Positions 1 to 12,182 are shown, numbered from the stretch's first letter. The stretch: DNA of 64,000 nt from Closterium sp. Naga37s-1 (GCA_947471745.1 CANJKZ010000952.1:1966001-2030000), one strand, 5' to 3'. Translations and numbers: made by a program. Notes: generated by a model not told the origin, from the sequence alone.

Positions 1-160
1 TGTTTGTTCTCCTTTATAAACGTCTGCATGTGAACTGGCCTTGTGGCCACTTGCTTGTGCTCAGAATGCGTGGTGACTTCGTGATCCACCCTGAGCTTGC
101 TTTGCTTCTCTTGACTGGTCTTGTGACCCCTTGTTCTCCCCCACTTTGCCTATGGGGGTG
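1..160 (+). other. 3' untranslated end and polypurine tract of an upstream copia element
   Basis: This stretch closely matches 4535-4694, the 3' non-coding end of Copia-1, and the reverse complement of 21307-21470 in Copia-4. It ends in the polypurine tract TATGGGGGTG immediately before an LTR starting TGTCAAAC. It is therefore the tail of a same-family element whose body lies left of the window. Confidence 0.8.
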
Positions 161-288
161 TGTCAAACATATATGATATAGCCTGTTTAGGCTGTGGTGG
201 GTTAGACCTTAGGGGGTACAGCTTTCTAGGTTTTCCTATTTGTACCCATCTCATTTCTAGTTCATACATTCCTCGTTCTTATTCTGAC
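161..288 (+). repeat. Copia LTR, last base missing
   Basis: The LTR starts TGTCAAAC after a polypurine tract and ends ATTCTGAC, one base short of the family end TGACA. It is about 75% identical by eye to the LTR at 4695-4825. No primer-binding site follows; the next base is already inside the GAG-pre-integrase coding region of Copia-1. Confidence 0.8.
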
Positions 289-3200
289 TTGGGCCGCCAC
301 CTGGTCACGTTCACCCGTCGACCTGGGTCGAGCCTGTACACACTGACTACTGCGTCTCCTCCGGTTACTGCGTCTGGTCAGGTAGCCGCGTCTGGTCAGG
401 TGTTTGCTGCCGCATCCAGGTCTAGTCCGGCGTCTGCCCCCTGCTCGTGTCGGCCTCTGTCATACGAGACTCTCCTTTGGCACCACCGCCTTGGTAACCC
501 CTCCCTGCCTCGTCTTCGAGGTATGGCCTCCCGTACCCTTGTCTCTGGTCTCCCCCGGTCCCTCCCTCCCCTTCCTCCGGGGCCGGCCCCTACCTGTGTT
601 CCTTGTGTCGAGGGCCGGCAGCGCGCCGCTCCTCACTCCTCCAAGTTTCCTCCGACAGAGGCTCCCCTGCAGACTCTCCACATGGACATGTGGGGCCCAG
701 CCCGCGTCCGTGGACAGGGTCACGAGCGTTACTTCCTGCTGGTCGTTGACGACTACTCGCGTTACACCACGGTCTTCCCCTTGCGCCGCAAGGGTGAGGT
801 CACTGAGGTGTTGATCGACTGGATCCGCGGTGCTCGTCGCCAGCTCAGCGAGAGTTTTGGCTCGGACCTTCCTGTTCTGCGTCTGCACTTAGATAGAGGT
901 GGTGAGTTTTCCTCCGACCTTCTGAGGGCTTTTTGTCGTGCGGAGGGCATCCGCCAGACGTTCACGCTTCCGGCCTCTCCACAGCAAAATGGGATTGCTG
1001 AGCGCCGCATTGGCATGGTCATGGACGTCGCTCGTACGTCCATGATCCATGCGGCTGCTCCCCATTTTCTGTGGCCGTTCGCGGTTCAGTACGCTGCGCA
1101 TCAGATCAACCTTCAGCCTCGTGTCTCCTTGCCGGAGACCAAACCTACTCTGCAGTGGACGGGGAAGGTTGGCGATGCGTCTGTGTTCCGTGTCTGGGGA
1201 TCTCGAGCTTTTGTCCGCGATTCTTCCGCGGACAAGCTGTCCTCCCGTGCTGTTCCCTGCGTCTTCCTTGGCTTCCCCCCTGACGCGCCTGGGTGGCAGT
1301 TTTACCACCCCACCTCGCGTCGTGTTCTGTCCTCTCAGGACGTCACGTTTGACGAGTCGGTATCTTACTACCGTCTCTTTCCCTACCACACTGCCCCTCT
1401 CCCCCCCCCGCCACTCTTCCTAGCACCAGGCGCTCCTCCGGTAGACCCCCTCCCCCCTCAGGGTCCTGCCCCCTCAGGTGTGTCCCAGGTAGACCCTGTT
1501 GAACCTGTCGAGGTAGCTGTCGACTCTGGTACTGCTAGGGGAGCTGAGCCTGCGGGTGCGGGGCCTGGGGGTGCTGAGCCTGGGGTTGCTGAGTCAGAGG
1601 GTGCGGAGCCTGGGGGTGCTGAGCCTGAGCGTGCTGAGTCTGGCGGTCCTCCGAGTGTCCCGTCACGGCGGGAGCCCCTCTCTCCACAGCAGCTGCGTGA
1701 GTGGTACGCTCGGCGCTGTAGTCGTGCTGATGGAGCTGGGGGGCCTGCTACTGGAGGTGCTGCTGGTGTTGGAGCTACTGGAGCCGCTGGTCCTGGAGGT
1801 GCTCGTGCTGGAGGTACTGGCGCTGCTGGAGGTCCTACTGGTGTTGGAGCTGCTGGAGGTGCTGGCGCTGCTGGAGGTTCTGCTGGTGTTGGAGCTGCTG
1901 GAGGTGCTGGCGCTGCTGGAGGTCCTGCTGGTGTTGGAGCTACTGGAGGTGCTGGAGCTGCTGGTCCCGGAGGTGCTCGTACTGGAGGTACTGGAGCTGC
2001 TGGGGCTGGTGGTGCTGCAGGAGTTGGAGCTGGAGGTGCTGGAGCTGTTGCTGCTGGAGGGGCTGCTGGAGCTGGAGCTGCTAGAGGTACTATAGCTGGT
2101 GGTGCTGCGGGATTTGTAGCTGGAGACCCTGGAGCTAAGGGTACTGGTGCTGTCTCTGCTATTTCTGGAGGCGCTGCGCGGCCGCGGCCGTACTACGTTC
2201 CGCTCCTTCAGCAGGTTCTTGGCCTCTCGCCTTCTACTGGTCCTACTCCTCCCTTACTGAGTCCACCGCCTGTCCAGTCGCAGTTGCAGTTACAGCCAGC
2301 CTCTCCACTGCCTGGTTCTTCTCCTTACTTTGGACCGACTAGAGGTCTGACGGAGCGTCGTGAGCCTGAGTCTCGTCCTGTGTCGCCTGAGTCTCGTCCT
2401 GCGTCGCCTGCGTCTCCTCCTGAGTCGCCTGTTCGCGCTGTCCGCACTGGTCGTCGTGTTCCGCGTCAACGTCCTCCTCCTGTCCCCGACACTCACTATA
2501 TGACTCTGCGTCCTTCCACTGCTCCACAGCGTGTCCCTCTGCCGTCTCCTCCTGCGTCCTCTCTTCTTGACGGTCCGGACCCGGAGTCTGACTCCCTTCG
2601 TGCTGCTAGTCCTACTGTCACGCGTCTCCTGGCCACTGTTGTCACTGACCCTTCTGCTCTAGTTGCTGAGCTTGTTGACTTTGCTGCAGCCTGTCGTCTA
2701 GACTACGCCGCTAGCCTTGTTGCTGAGTCTGAGTCTGCGTCTGTCTGTCCTCCGTCCGTCGGGGGTGAGTGTGCTCTTGGCACGGACGTCCCTGAGGACA
2801 CACAGGAGGAGTTTGAGTGCTTTGCCGCTGCTTTACCTCATCTCGTGTCCATGCTGCTTGCCCCTGAGGGAGACCCGGATGCACCAGACATCCCGACCCC
2901 GCGCTCTTATGCAGAGGCGATAGAGGGTCCCTACTCCTCTCAGTGGCAGACAGCCATGGACACAGAAATGGCTTCCTGGAAGTCCACAGGCACCTACGTC
3001 GACGAGGTTCCCCCGCCTGGGACGAACATCGTCAGTGGCATATGGATTTTCAGGGTGAAACGGCCGCCGGGTTCTCCGCCTGTCTTCAAGGCGCGTTACG
3101 TTGCACGTGGCTTTAGTCAGCGACAGGGAGTTAACTTCTTCCAGACCTTCTCCCCCACCCCGAAGATGACCACTCTTCGGGTTCTGCTGCACGTCGCCGC

Positions 3201-4471
3201 TCAGCGTGACTACGAGCTTCACTCTCTTGACTTCAGCACTGCTTTGCTACAGGGCAGCCTGCACGAGGAGATCTGGCTGCGCCGCCCACCTGGCTTCACT
3301 GGGTCGTTTCCTGCTGGTACCCAGTGGAGCCTCCGGCGGCCAGTCTACGGTCTCCGCCAGGCACCCCGTGAGTGGCACGACACACTGAGGACGACTCTTG
3401 CTGCTCTTGGGTTTGCTCCTTCTACTGCTGACCCGTCGCTGTTTCTACGCACCGACACCACTCTGCCGCCGTTCTACGTTCTCGTGTACGTAGACGACTT
3501 GGTCTTTGCTACTGCTGACACTGAGGCACTCGCCCACGTGAAGTCGGAGCTGCAGAAGAGACACACGTGCACAGACCTGGGTGAGCTGACAAGCTATCTT
3601 GGCTTGCGGATCACCCGGGACAGAGCACAGCGCACCATTACCTTGACTCAGTCACACATGGTGCAGCAGGTCCTTCAGCGCTTCGGCTTCACGTACTCCT
3701 CGCCACAGTCCACTCCTCTGCCTACCGGTCACTCGCTCTCAGCTCCACCTTCGGACGAGTCCGTAGAGCCGAGTGGCCCGTATCCAGAGCTTGTGGGCTG
3801 CCTCATGTACCTGATGACCTGCAGTCGACCTGACCTTGCCTACCCTCTTAGCATTCTAGCACGCTATGTCGCTCCTGGCCGACACAGGAAGGAGCACATG
3901 GATGCCGCTAAGAGGGTGTTGCGCTACTTGTGCAGTACGTCGGGCATGGGGCTCGTGCTTGGAGGACGGGCTCGAGTTGTCCTCACTGGTCACGCAGACG
4001 CTTCCTGGGCTGACGACTTGGCTACGCAGCGGTCGTCACAGGGTTAAACCTTCAGTCTTGGCTCCGGCTCTGTCTCTTGGCGGTCTACCCCGCTCGTCTT
4101 CTGTTCTCAGCTCCAGTTGTGAGGCTGAGATCTACGCAGGGGCCATGGCTGCACAGGAGTTACGCTGGCTCACCTACCTGCTGACCGACCTGGGAGAGCC
4201 GCCTCGTTCTCCTCCAGTGCTGTACGTCGACAACAAGGCCATGATTGCCTTGTGTCAGGAGCACAGAATGGAGCACAGAACGAAGCACATCGCTCTGCGC
4301 TACTTCCTTGCTCGAGAGTTGCAGCAGCGTGGTCAGCTTCGTCTTGCTTACGTGGCCACTCGGGCCAACACTGCTGATGTCTTCACCAAGGCGCTTCAGC
4401 CTTGTGATCATCAGCGTTTCTGTACTGTTCTAGGCCTTGTGCCTACTGTGCCTCACTTGCTTACTTCTTGA
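289..4471 (+). pseudogene. pol: Copia-1 pol polyprotein (GAG-pre-IN, integrase, RT, RNase H), broken
   Basis: A single frame is open to 4047; the part before 289 only reads through the LTR and is not native. Domains in order: GAG-pre-integrase around 460-640 (LWHHRLGNPS), integrase core around 670-1230 (DMWGP, DDYSRY, LDRGGEF where a Ser is usual, QNGIAERR), a Gly/Ala/Glu-Pro-rich linker at about 1540-2170, RT around 2900-3700 (active site YVDDLVFA), and RNase H from about 3990. At 4045-4047 a TAA replaces the Tyr codon found in Copia-4. An extra C near 4090 then shifts the frame, and the RNase H end (SSSCEAEIYAG, then TKHIALRYF) continues in another frame to 4471. Expected product: the enzymes for cDNA synthesis and integration. 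Two lesions in RNase H and no gag or protease mean it is not autonomous. Confidence 0.88.
1740..2165 (+). repeat. GC-rich GGAGGTGCTGG-like repeats in the copia linker
   Basis: Short imperfect repeats built on GGTGCTGGAGCT code for Gly-Ala-rich peptide between integrase and RT. The matching linkers of Copia-4 (about 23820-24110 and 24200-24470) and Copia-3 (16750-17030) carry the same kind of repeat, so it is a family trait that varies in length. Confidence 0.7.
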
Positions 4472-4694
4472 CTCTGCTTGTACTGTGATCTCTATACCTG
4501 CATGCTTGCACTTGCTAGGTTGTGATCACTGTATTGCTTGTTCTCCTTTATATAACTCTGCATGTAAACTGGCCTTGTGGCCATTTGCTTGTGCTCAGAC
4601 TGCGTGGTGACGTCGTGATCCACCCTGAGCTTGCTTTGCCCTTCTTGACCGGTCTTGTGACCTCTTGTTCTCCCCCTCTTAGCCTATGGGGGTG

Positions 4695-4825
4695 TGTCAA
4701 ACTTATATGCTATAGTCTGTGTAGGCTGTAATGGGGTAGTTCATATAGGGTACAACACTTTTAGGTTTCCTACTTGTACCCACCTGTTTGCTAGTTCAGT
4801 CATTCGTTCCTTCACTATTCTAACA
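4695..4825 (+). repeat. Copia-1 3' LTR (131 bp)
   Basis: It starts TGTCAAAC directly after the polypurine tract GCCTATGGGGGTG and ends CTATTCTAACA. Its length matches the Copia-4 LTRs (131 and 130 bp). The next bases are an A-run and the first satellite monomer. Confidence 0.85.
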
Positions 4826-6271
4826 AAAAAATGCATCCAAACGTTGGCGAACTGCCATGTTGCGCACATGCCTATCCTTGCACAGATTCACACAAGCAAA
4901 CGCACGAACAAGCGTCAGGAGCTGCGTAGTTGTGCGAACGATCTCAAACCAGTTCCTATGGGTAGGGAATAGGATGTACTAGGGAAATGTTTGAAGAAAT
5001 AGAGGTAAAAAATGCATCCAAACGTTGGCGAACTGCCATGTTGCGCATATGCCTATCCTTGCACAGATTCACACCAGCAAACGCACGAACAAGCGCCAGG
5101 AGCTGCGTAGTTGTGCGAACGATCTCAAACCAGTTCATATGGTAAGGGAATAGGCTGTACTAGGGAACTGTGTGAAGAAATAGAGGTAAAAAATGCATCC
5201 AAACGTTGGCGAACTGCCATGTTGCGCACATGCCTATCCTTGCATAGATTCACACCAGCAAACGCACGGACAAGCGTCAGGAGCTGCGTAGTTGTGCGAA
5301 CGATCTCAAACCAGTTCCTATGGGTAGGGACTAGGATGTACTAAGGAAATGTGTGAATAAATAGAGGTAAAAAATGCATCCAAACGTTGGCGAACTGCCA
5401 TGTTGCGCACATGCCTATCCTTGCACAGATCCACACCAGCAAACGCACGAACAAGCGTCAGGAGCTGCGTAGTTGTGCGAACGATCTCAAACCAGTTCCT
5501 ATGGGTAGGGAATAGGATGTAATAGGGAAATTTGTGAAGAATTAGAGGTAAAAAAGGCATCCAAACGTTGGCGTACTGACATGTTGCGCACATGCCTATC
5601 CTTGCACAGATTCAGACCAGCAAACGCACGAACAAGCGTTAGGAGCTGCGTAGTTGTGCGAACGATCTCAAACCAGTTCCTATGGGTAGGGAATAGGTTG
5701 TATTAGGGAACTGTGTGAAGAAATAGAGGTAAAAAAGGCGTCCAATCGTTGGCGAACTGACATGTTGCGCACATGCCTATCCTTGCACAGATTCAGGCCA
5801 GCAAACGAACGAACAAGCGCCAGGAGCTGCGTAGTTGTGCGAACGATCTCAAACCAGTTCCTATGGGTAGGGAATAGGTTGTACTAAGGAATGTGTGAAG
5901 AAATAGAGGTTAAAAAGGCATCCAAACGTTGGCGAACTGCCATGTTGCGCACATGCCTATCTTTGCACAGATTCACACCAGCAAACGCACGAATAAGCGT
6001 CAGGAGTTGCGTAGTTGTGCGAACGATCTCAAACCAGTTCCTATGGGTAGAGAATAGGATGTACTAGGGAACTGTGTGAATAAATAGAGGTAAAAAAGGC
6101 ATCCAAACGTTGGCGAGCTGACATGTTGCGTACATGCCTATCCTTGCACAGATTCACAATGGAACGCACGAACATGCGCCACGTGCTGCGTAGTTGTACG
6201 AGCAAGCTCAAACCAGTTCCTATGGCAATAGAATAGGATGTACTAGGGAACTGTCTGAAGAAATAGAGGTA
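4826..6271. repeat. Tandem satellite, ~181-bp monomer, eight units
   Basis: The unit beginning ATGCATCCAAACGTTGG (later AGGCATCC) starts at 4831, 5012, 5193, 5374, 5555, 5736, 5916 and 6097, giving a period of 181 bp with one unit of 180. Each unit contains TGTTGCGCACATGCC, GAGCTGCGTAGTTGTGCG and CAAACCAGTTCCTATGG. Identity between central units is above 90% by eye. Open frames such as 4694-4972 and 5111-5344 come from the repeat and are not genes. The unit length is in the usual range for plant satellites, including centromeric ones, but nothing here proves a centromeric role. Confidence 0.95.
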
Positions 6272-6700
6272 AACAAAACACCTAGACGTTGAAACATTGA
6301 CATGATGCGCACAGGCCTATCCTTGCACAATTTTCTCTGCTCAATTGTTTGAAACAACGCATCTTCCTACCAGATGCTGCGAATGATACCAAATATTTTC
6401 CAACACGCTCACAACATATTAAATGCTTGAATGATAAAAAGAAACATGATTTAAAACAACAAACAGATGATAATTTGGCACCACGTGTCGCACAGGACTA
6501 TCCCTGCAGGAGTTTCTCATCTCGTTTGTTTGAAACAGCATATCTTCATACCAAATGCTGCGAATGGTGCTAAATCTTGATGGCATGCTTGTAGTATAAT
6601 TCATGTCTCAACAATCGAAAGAAACCATGCTAAAAAGTACAATGAGATGTTGAAACGACACTTAGTGTTACACTGTCCTATCCATGCACGAGTACGGATA
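6272..6700. repeat. Degenerate satellite monomers at the array edge
   Basis: Pieces of the monomer recur with many changes: CAGGCCTATCCTTGCAC near 6312, CAGGACTATCCCTGCAG near 6491, and CTGTCCTATCCATGCACG near 6675, spaced about 180 bp apart. Two of these units also share TTTGAAACA and ATGCTGCGAATG. Divergence increases away from the array. Confidence 0.7.
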
Positions 6701-8676
6701 GAGAGTAAACTCTCTTGATACTAGTGGAAGGAATTAACCCCTCAACGTACATGACAAGGTAAGGCTGTTAATGTTTAAACGGATATTTACTGTCGATGAA
6801 TCTATATATACGAGCTATAATTTGTATCATAAACCAAAGATGTTTGGATTTGAATAAAAATATGTCATTCTTGTCACTTTTGTAGTATTGGGAGTTTATT
6901 TGCCACCATAAATGTGCATTTTTATAAAATTTGTAACTTTACTTGTATGATTGTAAAAAATCTTCTGCATTTTAGCCGGATTGTTAGCTATCTTGAAACG
7001 TAGTGTATTACGACGTTTCATTTGACGCGACACGGACTAACAGGGAGCTGGCGCACTTGTTGTTTTCCATCCCAATTAGCGATGTTTACAACATCCACGT
7101 CACTTTGAGCTTTCATTGGTTCAGATTGTTTACAGCGACAAAGATTGGCGATACGGAAAGATTGTGATTGGTTACAAAAATTGTCGTGCGATGAGCTTGC
7201 TAGAACCAGACTGCTAGCGCAACTTTACCGACCAATTGTGCTGAAGATGCTTCCAGCGCAACCGCGGAACTTGCCAAACCAGCACAGCCGCTCCAGTGCC
7301 CTGAACGTGGCGAAGCCAGTGCAATGCAACATTGCGCTGCCATAGCCAGCGCAATTCAACTGGGCGCAACTGCCAAACCCAGCGCAACTGCGCAGCTGCT
7401 GTAACTGTCCCTGGCGCAACTGCGCAGCTGCTGTAACTGCCTCTGGCGCAACTGCAGCAGTGCCCGCAGGCAGCCGCGCAACTGTTCCTGCTCTGCAAAA
7501 TTCCCTTCCCTCCCCCCCCCATCCCCATCGCAACTGCTCCAGCTCTCTCAACTGTCCATCTTCATGGTCGTTTTTCCAGCAGAAGTAGATTGTTGCTCTA
7601 CGTGAGTCTGTACGCTTTCAAGTCGTTTCTTTTTCCTTAGTATCTCTCTCCTGATGGCTTGCTAACATTCATATCTGTAGGCACCTTCTTACGGCTCCTG
7701 CCATGCGGTGCGTGCCTACCTTACGGCATCCTCGCCACTTTGCCTCCCTCCTTTAGCCATCGCGACTACTTTATGTTGACTTACGAGGTTCTTTTTTGCA
7801 GCCTCATCTATACTATCTGCGTGTGTCCTGTGCGCTAACTCTGCTTATCATATATAGTTTTCTGTCGTTCTTGCAAGGTGTTAGATTCTGCTGACAGGGC
7901 GTGCAATTCTTTCGTTTTTTCGTGTCGTCTGTACAGGGCCTGATAATTAACTGGCGATACTGCCTGGTTTCGGGTTTATGAGTCGGCGTCTCCCTGTTTC
8001 GTGCGCTTTTTTGTTTTGTTTTGTCTAACTAGTGTAAAGTGCTCATGTTCGTGTTTCTGCCTCGTGCTAATATTTGTTTCTTGTGCAGATAGCAGTTCTA
8101 CGGCTGACATTTGACGGTATGTCCATTTCTTTGTTCTTTTTTTAAACGTAATGTTTCCCTTGTGCTCTGTGCATGTGTCTTAAGCTATCAAGCGTCGGCC
8201 TTGGCCTCAAGCAGGCATCGGCTACTCAAGCAGGCACCGGCTACTCAAGCAGTCGTCGGCCTTCACTCAAGCAGTCATCGGCCTTTGCTCATGCAGGCGT
8301 TGGCCATCAGGCAGGCGTCGGCGTTTGCTCCAAGCGCCGCTCTGCCTTGATAGTGCTCCTCGTAGCGATAGCGATGTCTTGATTGTGTAATCCAGTGTAC
8401 GATTGTATATTCATTAATATATTTTTATCATATAACAATTTGTACGATTAAACTACTCGTAATTATGGAAAACAGAATATGAATATGCGTCCTATCATGG
8501 ATATCCTTACATACAAGATTTAGACAAAATTTAGACAAATACAGGTCAAAACTGGTACTTGCTTTAGACCAATTTTAGTGCTGTACTCAAGACGAATTTT
8601 GGCCAAACATAGTCCAACATTCAACCTTGCAACTATACCAATCTTGGACCAACATAAAAGTCCAAAATTGGCCCAA
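6701..8676. other. No recognisable gene; short local repeats
   Basis: 6700-7140 is AT-rich without a long frame. 7240-7490 has repeated GCGCAACTG motifs, including a ~40-bp direct repeat (GGCGCAACTGCGCAGCTGC) at about 7381-7452. 7560-8110 is T-rich and could be intron or untranslated sequence, but no exon is supported. 8180-8335 has about six imperfect 21-27-bp repeats of the type CAAGCAGGCATCGGC. 8500-8676 has repeats of GACCAATTTTGG type, which continue right of Copia-2 at 14895-14925. Confidence 0.6.
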
Positions 8677-8681
8677 TCTAG

Positions 8682-9137
8682 TGTTGGGCTGAGAAGAGGC
8701 CCTTAGGATCTTTGCAGGGCTAAACTCTGGGTAGGAATGTTGTAGTTGCGGAAGCGTTTTGATAAGAAGTATTGAACCACCTTGCGCTGGTATGTGAGGG
8801 CAAAGTAGATTAATTAAAACAAGGAGATACAAGGTTTTTTATAAGAGTACAAGGAATATGAAGAGATACAGCTGATAACTGTTTTACTGTTGCTGTTGCG
8901 GTTCGATACAGTTACGACTCGGGCAACTGCTCTGTATCGAGTCAGTTGTTTGTCCTTGCTGTCGCACTGTATTGTTAAGTCAAAGGTCGCTGACCTTTGA
9001 CCTTCGCGTAACCTCCAGCGGTTACTTCAGTCGTCAACCTCCGATGGTTGACTCGCCGATGCTTCGTTTGTGCTTCGCTTCGTTTACGACTTGATGTTTC
9101 GACACAACAGAAGCGCTTAAATCACTTGTTTCCAACA
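8682..9137 (-). repeat. Copia-2 3' LTR (456 bp)
   Basis: Flanked on the left by target duplication TCTAG and on the right (element-internal side) by the polypurine tract. The pol reading frame runs 16 bases into this LTR before its stop at 9122-9124. It contains three consecutive inverted repeats at 8979-9052. Confidence 0.93.
8979..9052. other. Three consecutive stem-loops in the Copia-2 LTR
   Basis: Stem 1 at 8979-9001 pairs GTCAAAGGTC with GACCTTTGAC around a 3-base loop. Stem 2 at 9008-9025 pairs GTAACC with GGTTAC. Stem 3 at 9033-9052 pairs GTCAACC with GGTTGAC. The same three occur in the other LTR at 14721-14743, 14750-14767 and 14775-14794. A role in RNA folding, termination or packaging is only a guess. 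Confidence 0.8.
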
Positions 9138-9151
9138 CTCCCCTTCGCTTC
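9138..9151 (-). other. Copia-2 polypurine tract
   Basis: On the minus strand GAAGCGAAGGGGAG directly precedes the LTR start TGTTGG. This is the expected site of plus-strand DNA priming during reverse transcription. Confidence 0.75.
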
Positions 9152-12100
9152 TGGAGTGTTGCTGCTGGTGACGTGGCTCTGTCCAGTCAGCAACATGCAG
9201 TACTCGAACTTCTGCTTTCCGAGTTTCTTGGTCAAGTAATCAGCTGCCATTTCGGACGTGGGGCAGTAGGACAGCTCGAGTCTCCCCTTCTCGATCTCAT
9301 CCTTTACGAAGAAATATCGCAGGGCGATGTGCTTCGTCCTGTTCGCGAATCCGTTCTTGTTGGCTATGCGAATTGCAGATTGATTGTCGCAGAATAGGGA
9401 GAAGCTAGGTAACTGGGCCAGCTTCGCTTCTTCCAGTAGTTCGCGGAGGTACTGTCCTTCCTTGGTGGCTGAGCAGAGTGCGATATATTCTGCTTCAGCT
9501 GAGGAGAGAGCAATCAGTTCCTGCTTGCTTGACTGCCACGAGATAGGCCCGATAGGCTCGAATCGGTAGATGTAACCGGTGCGCGAGTGCCTGTTATCAG
9601 AGTCGCCGGCGTGATCAGCGTCGACGTAGCCGATTAGCTTGGGTGATGTGGTTCCGGTCTTGTGATAGGTTAGTCCGATCGTCGGGGTGCTGACGAGGTA
9701 GTGCAGTGCGCGATCGAGCTCCGCCATGTGCTCTGCTTCGGGTTTCTTGAGGTAGGTGGCGAGTTGGCTTGCGGAATACGAGAGGTCCGGCCTGCAGGTG
9801 ATGGCTGCAAAGAGCAGACATCCTAGCTTTCGTTGGTAGTCGCGTATGCCGGCGGTCTTGAGCAGAGCGGAGGCTTCCTTGTGGCTTCCGGCGGTGTAGC
9901 GGTATGGTGTGGAGATAGCAGTTGGGGTAAGTCCGAAGCGCTTAGCGATAGTGTCGGTGTATTTCGTGGCGCTGAGGTAGATCGCGTTTTCTTCTTCTTG
10001 GATGTTGAGGCCGAGGTATTGAGTTACGGTAGACGAAACCGTGAGCGTGAGGTCCTGCTGCAGCTCCCCTTCAAACCAGGTCGTGATGCCGTCGGTCGAG
10101 CCAATGTAGAGGAGATCGTCCACGTAGACGATAAGTAAGATGTAGTCGGTGCCCTTTGTGAGCCGGTACATGCCCTGGTCGTGTGGTAGCTGGCGGAATC
10201 CGATGCGGATGAGTCAAGCGTGTAGATACTGCTGCCACAGTCTCGGAGCCTGCTTGATGCCGTATAGAGACTTCAGTAGTTGGCAGACTTGGTTCGGTTC
10301 TCCGTTAGAGCCGAAGATCTCAGCGTCAACAGGTGCGTAGAGGAAGGCGTTCGCGACGTCGATTTGACGTAGCTTCTTTTTCTTCATAGCGGCTATCGCG
10401 AGGAGAATCCACAGGGAGGTGTGTCGGCTAACTGGCGCGAACGTCGGTGAAGTCCCGTCCATGCTCTTGGTTGAAGCCGCGTACTACCCAGCGCGCCTTG
10501 AATTTGTCGATGGTGCCGTCTGCTTTGGTTTTCACACGGAAAACCCATTTTCCAGTAAGGATTGTCTTGTTGCGTGCCACGCCGATAGGGACGCTTTCCA
10601 AGTGTTGCGTTCCTCCAGCGCCTTTAATTCCTTGTCCATGGCTTCGCGCCATTTTTCCTTATGTTCCCCCCCCAGAGCCTGCTGAACCGTGGCAGGCTCC
10701 TTAGGAGGCGCTGAGCCGTGGACTGCGGTGACGAGGCCAAGTATCTGCAGTCCGCTCTGTGTGTAGCGGGGGAGTGTTGTGTCCTCGGGATAAGCTGCTT
10801 CGTCACCTGCTTCTGTGTCAGGTAAGAAGTTGGGTCCTATGCGTTCGGCTTCGTTGGTGTTGACTCGGGCGGGTGTTACGTAACCATTGTCGGCGAAGTC
10901 GTAGAAGACTTCGGCGTTGATGCTCTCGCGAGGGTTGTCGTCATCCATTGGAATATCCACCGAGCAGTAGGGAAGAGGTCCGGCTCCTTCCGAAGCTCCG
11001 TCCATGGTCTGCTCGTCCAGGTCAGCTTCATCTTCTGCCGAAGCGAAGGCTCGGTCCCCACGAAATCCGCCTGTGACATCTCGTGAAGTTTCCAAGTTGT
11101 ACAGGTACGTTGAAAGGGTGAGGCGTTCGTAGAAGATAACATCACGTGCTGCCACTGTTTCCTTTGTGTTGATGTCGAAAATTTTCCATGCGTTGTAATG
11201 TTTTTCGATGCCCAGGTGTAGTCCCCACTGTGCGCGTTGGGAGAATCGGCCGGCGCGTGCAGCTGGGGGTCGGTACTGTACCATGCAGCCGAAAACTCGC
11301 AACATTTTTGTGCTGCCCAATTTTCCTGTCCACAGCAGATGCGGTGATGCGTTGTTCAGGAGCGATGATGACGAAAGCAAGTTGTGCAGTAGGACAGCAT
11401 GGTCCATCGCCTCAGGCCACTGGTGGTTGGGTAGCCGCATGCCACATAGCAGCTTGCGCATGGTGTTCTGAAGGGTCCTGTTCATTCTTTCTGCTACACC
11501 CTGCTGTTGATGGGCGTAGGGAAGGGAGATGAGGCGCTTGATTCCTCGTTCTGCCAGGTAGTCTTTGAACTACTGTGACGTATATTCCCCTGCTCCGTCT
11601 GACTGGAGGCTCTTTAGCTTTACGCCTGATTCTCGTTCTGCTACTAGAAGCCATGCGACGAAGGCTTCGAAAGCCATATCGCGACTCGGAAGGTTGAGAT
11701 GCCAGACGTATCGCGTGGCGGCGTCGATGAAGGTGATAAAGTAGTTATACGCTCCTTGACCGGGTTCACGATTGTACAGTATATCGCTGTAGACCTTCTC
11801 CAAAGGTGCGTACGCCAGTGCACTTGGATTGTGGTGAGAGACGAAGGGCTGATGCGGTAAGTCTGCTTCGGGGCAGGTGAAGCAGGTTCCTCGCATTCGT
11901 CGAAGTTCTCTGCCGTCGGGTAAGAGTAGTGAGTCTTTATCAAGAACGCCTGCTCGTATCGTGTTGTTTAACGTTGTGTTGCTCGGGTGTCCCATTCGTT
12001 TATGCCAGAGGTCTTCGTCAGCGCGATGTCCGGGTGAGCGTCGGTATAAGTCGGAGTTGGAGTAGAAGCCTGCGGTGTAGTTTGCGCTTCGATGGACCTC

Positions 12101-12182
12101 TCGTGGAGTTGGATTCAGCTGCTGCGCAGGAGTCGGTGGTGTGTTGTCGACGAAGACCGGTGCCGTTGAAGGGCCAGCGATT

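Larger units (their letters stand above)
161..4825 (+). mobile_element. Copia-1, 5'-truncated Ty1/copia element
   Basis: The internal region starts abruptly at 289, and the order GAG-pre-integrase, integrase, RT, RNase H, 3' UTR, PPT, LTR marks Ty1/copia. Gag, protease, primer site and the matching 5' LTR are missing. The LTR at 161-288 belongs to the upstream copy, so LTR-internal-LTR-internal is shared head to tail. On the right the 3' LTR abuts the first satellite monomer. No target-site duplication can be tested because the left end is missing. It shares protein sequence with Copia-4 and Copia-3. Confidence 0.85.

Noticed and set aside
160..288. N-terminal 43 residues of the first long frame as a native protein start
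   Set aside because: These codons translate the LTR; the homologous pol sequence begins after 288.
4694..5593. Short frames on both strands
   Set aside because: Repeat units of the 181-bp satellite; the same peptide recurs per monomer.
4826..6271. Possible CRISPR array
   Set aside because: The repeated unit is the whole 181 bp with no constant-repeat and variable-spacer pattern, and the setting is eukaryotic.
7214..7551. Two overlapping minus-strand frames rich in Ala/Gly/Cys
   Set aside because: Generated by the GCGCAACTG-type repeats.
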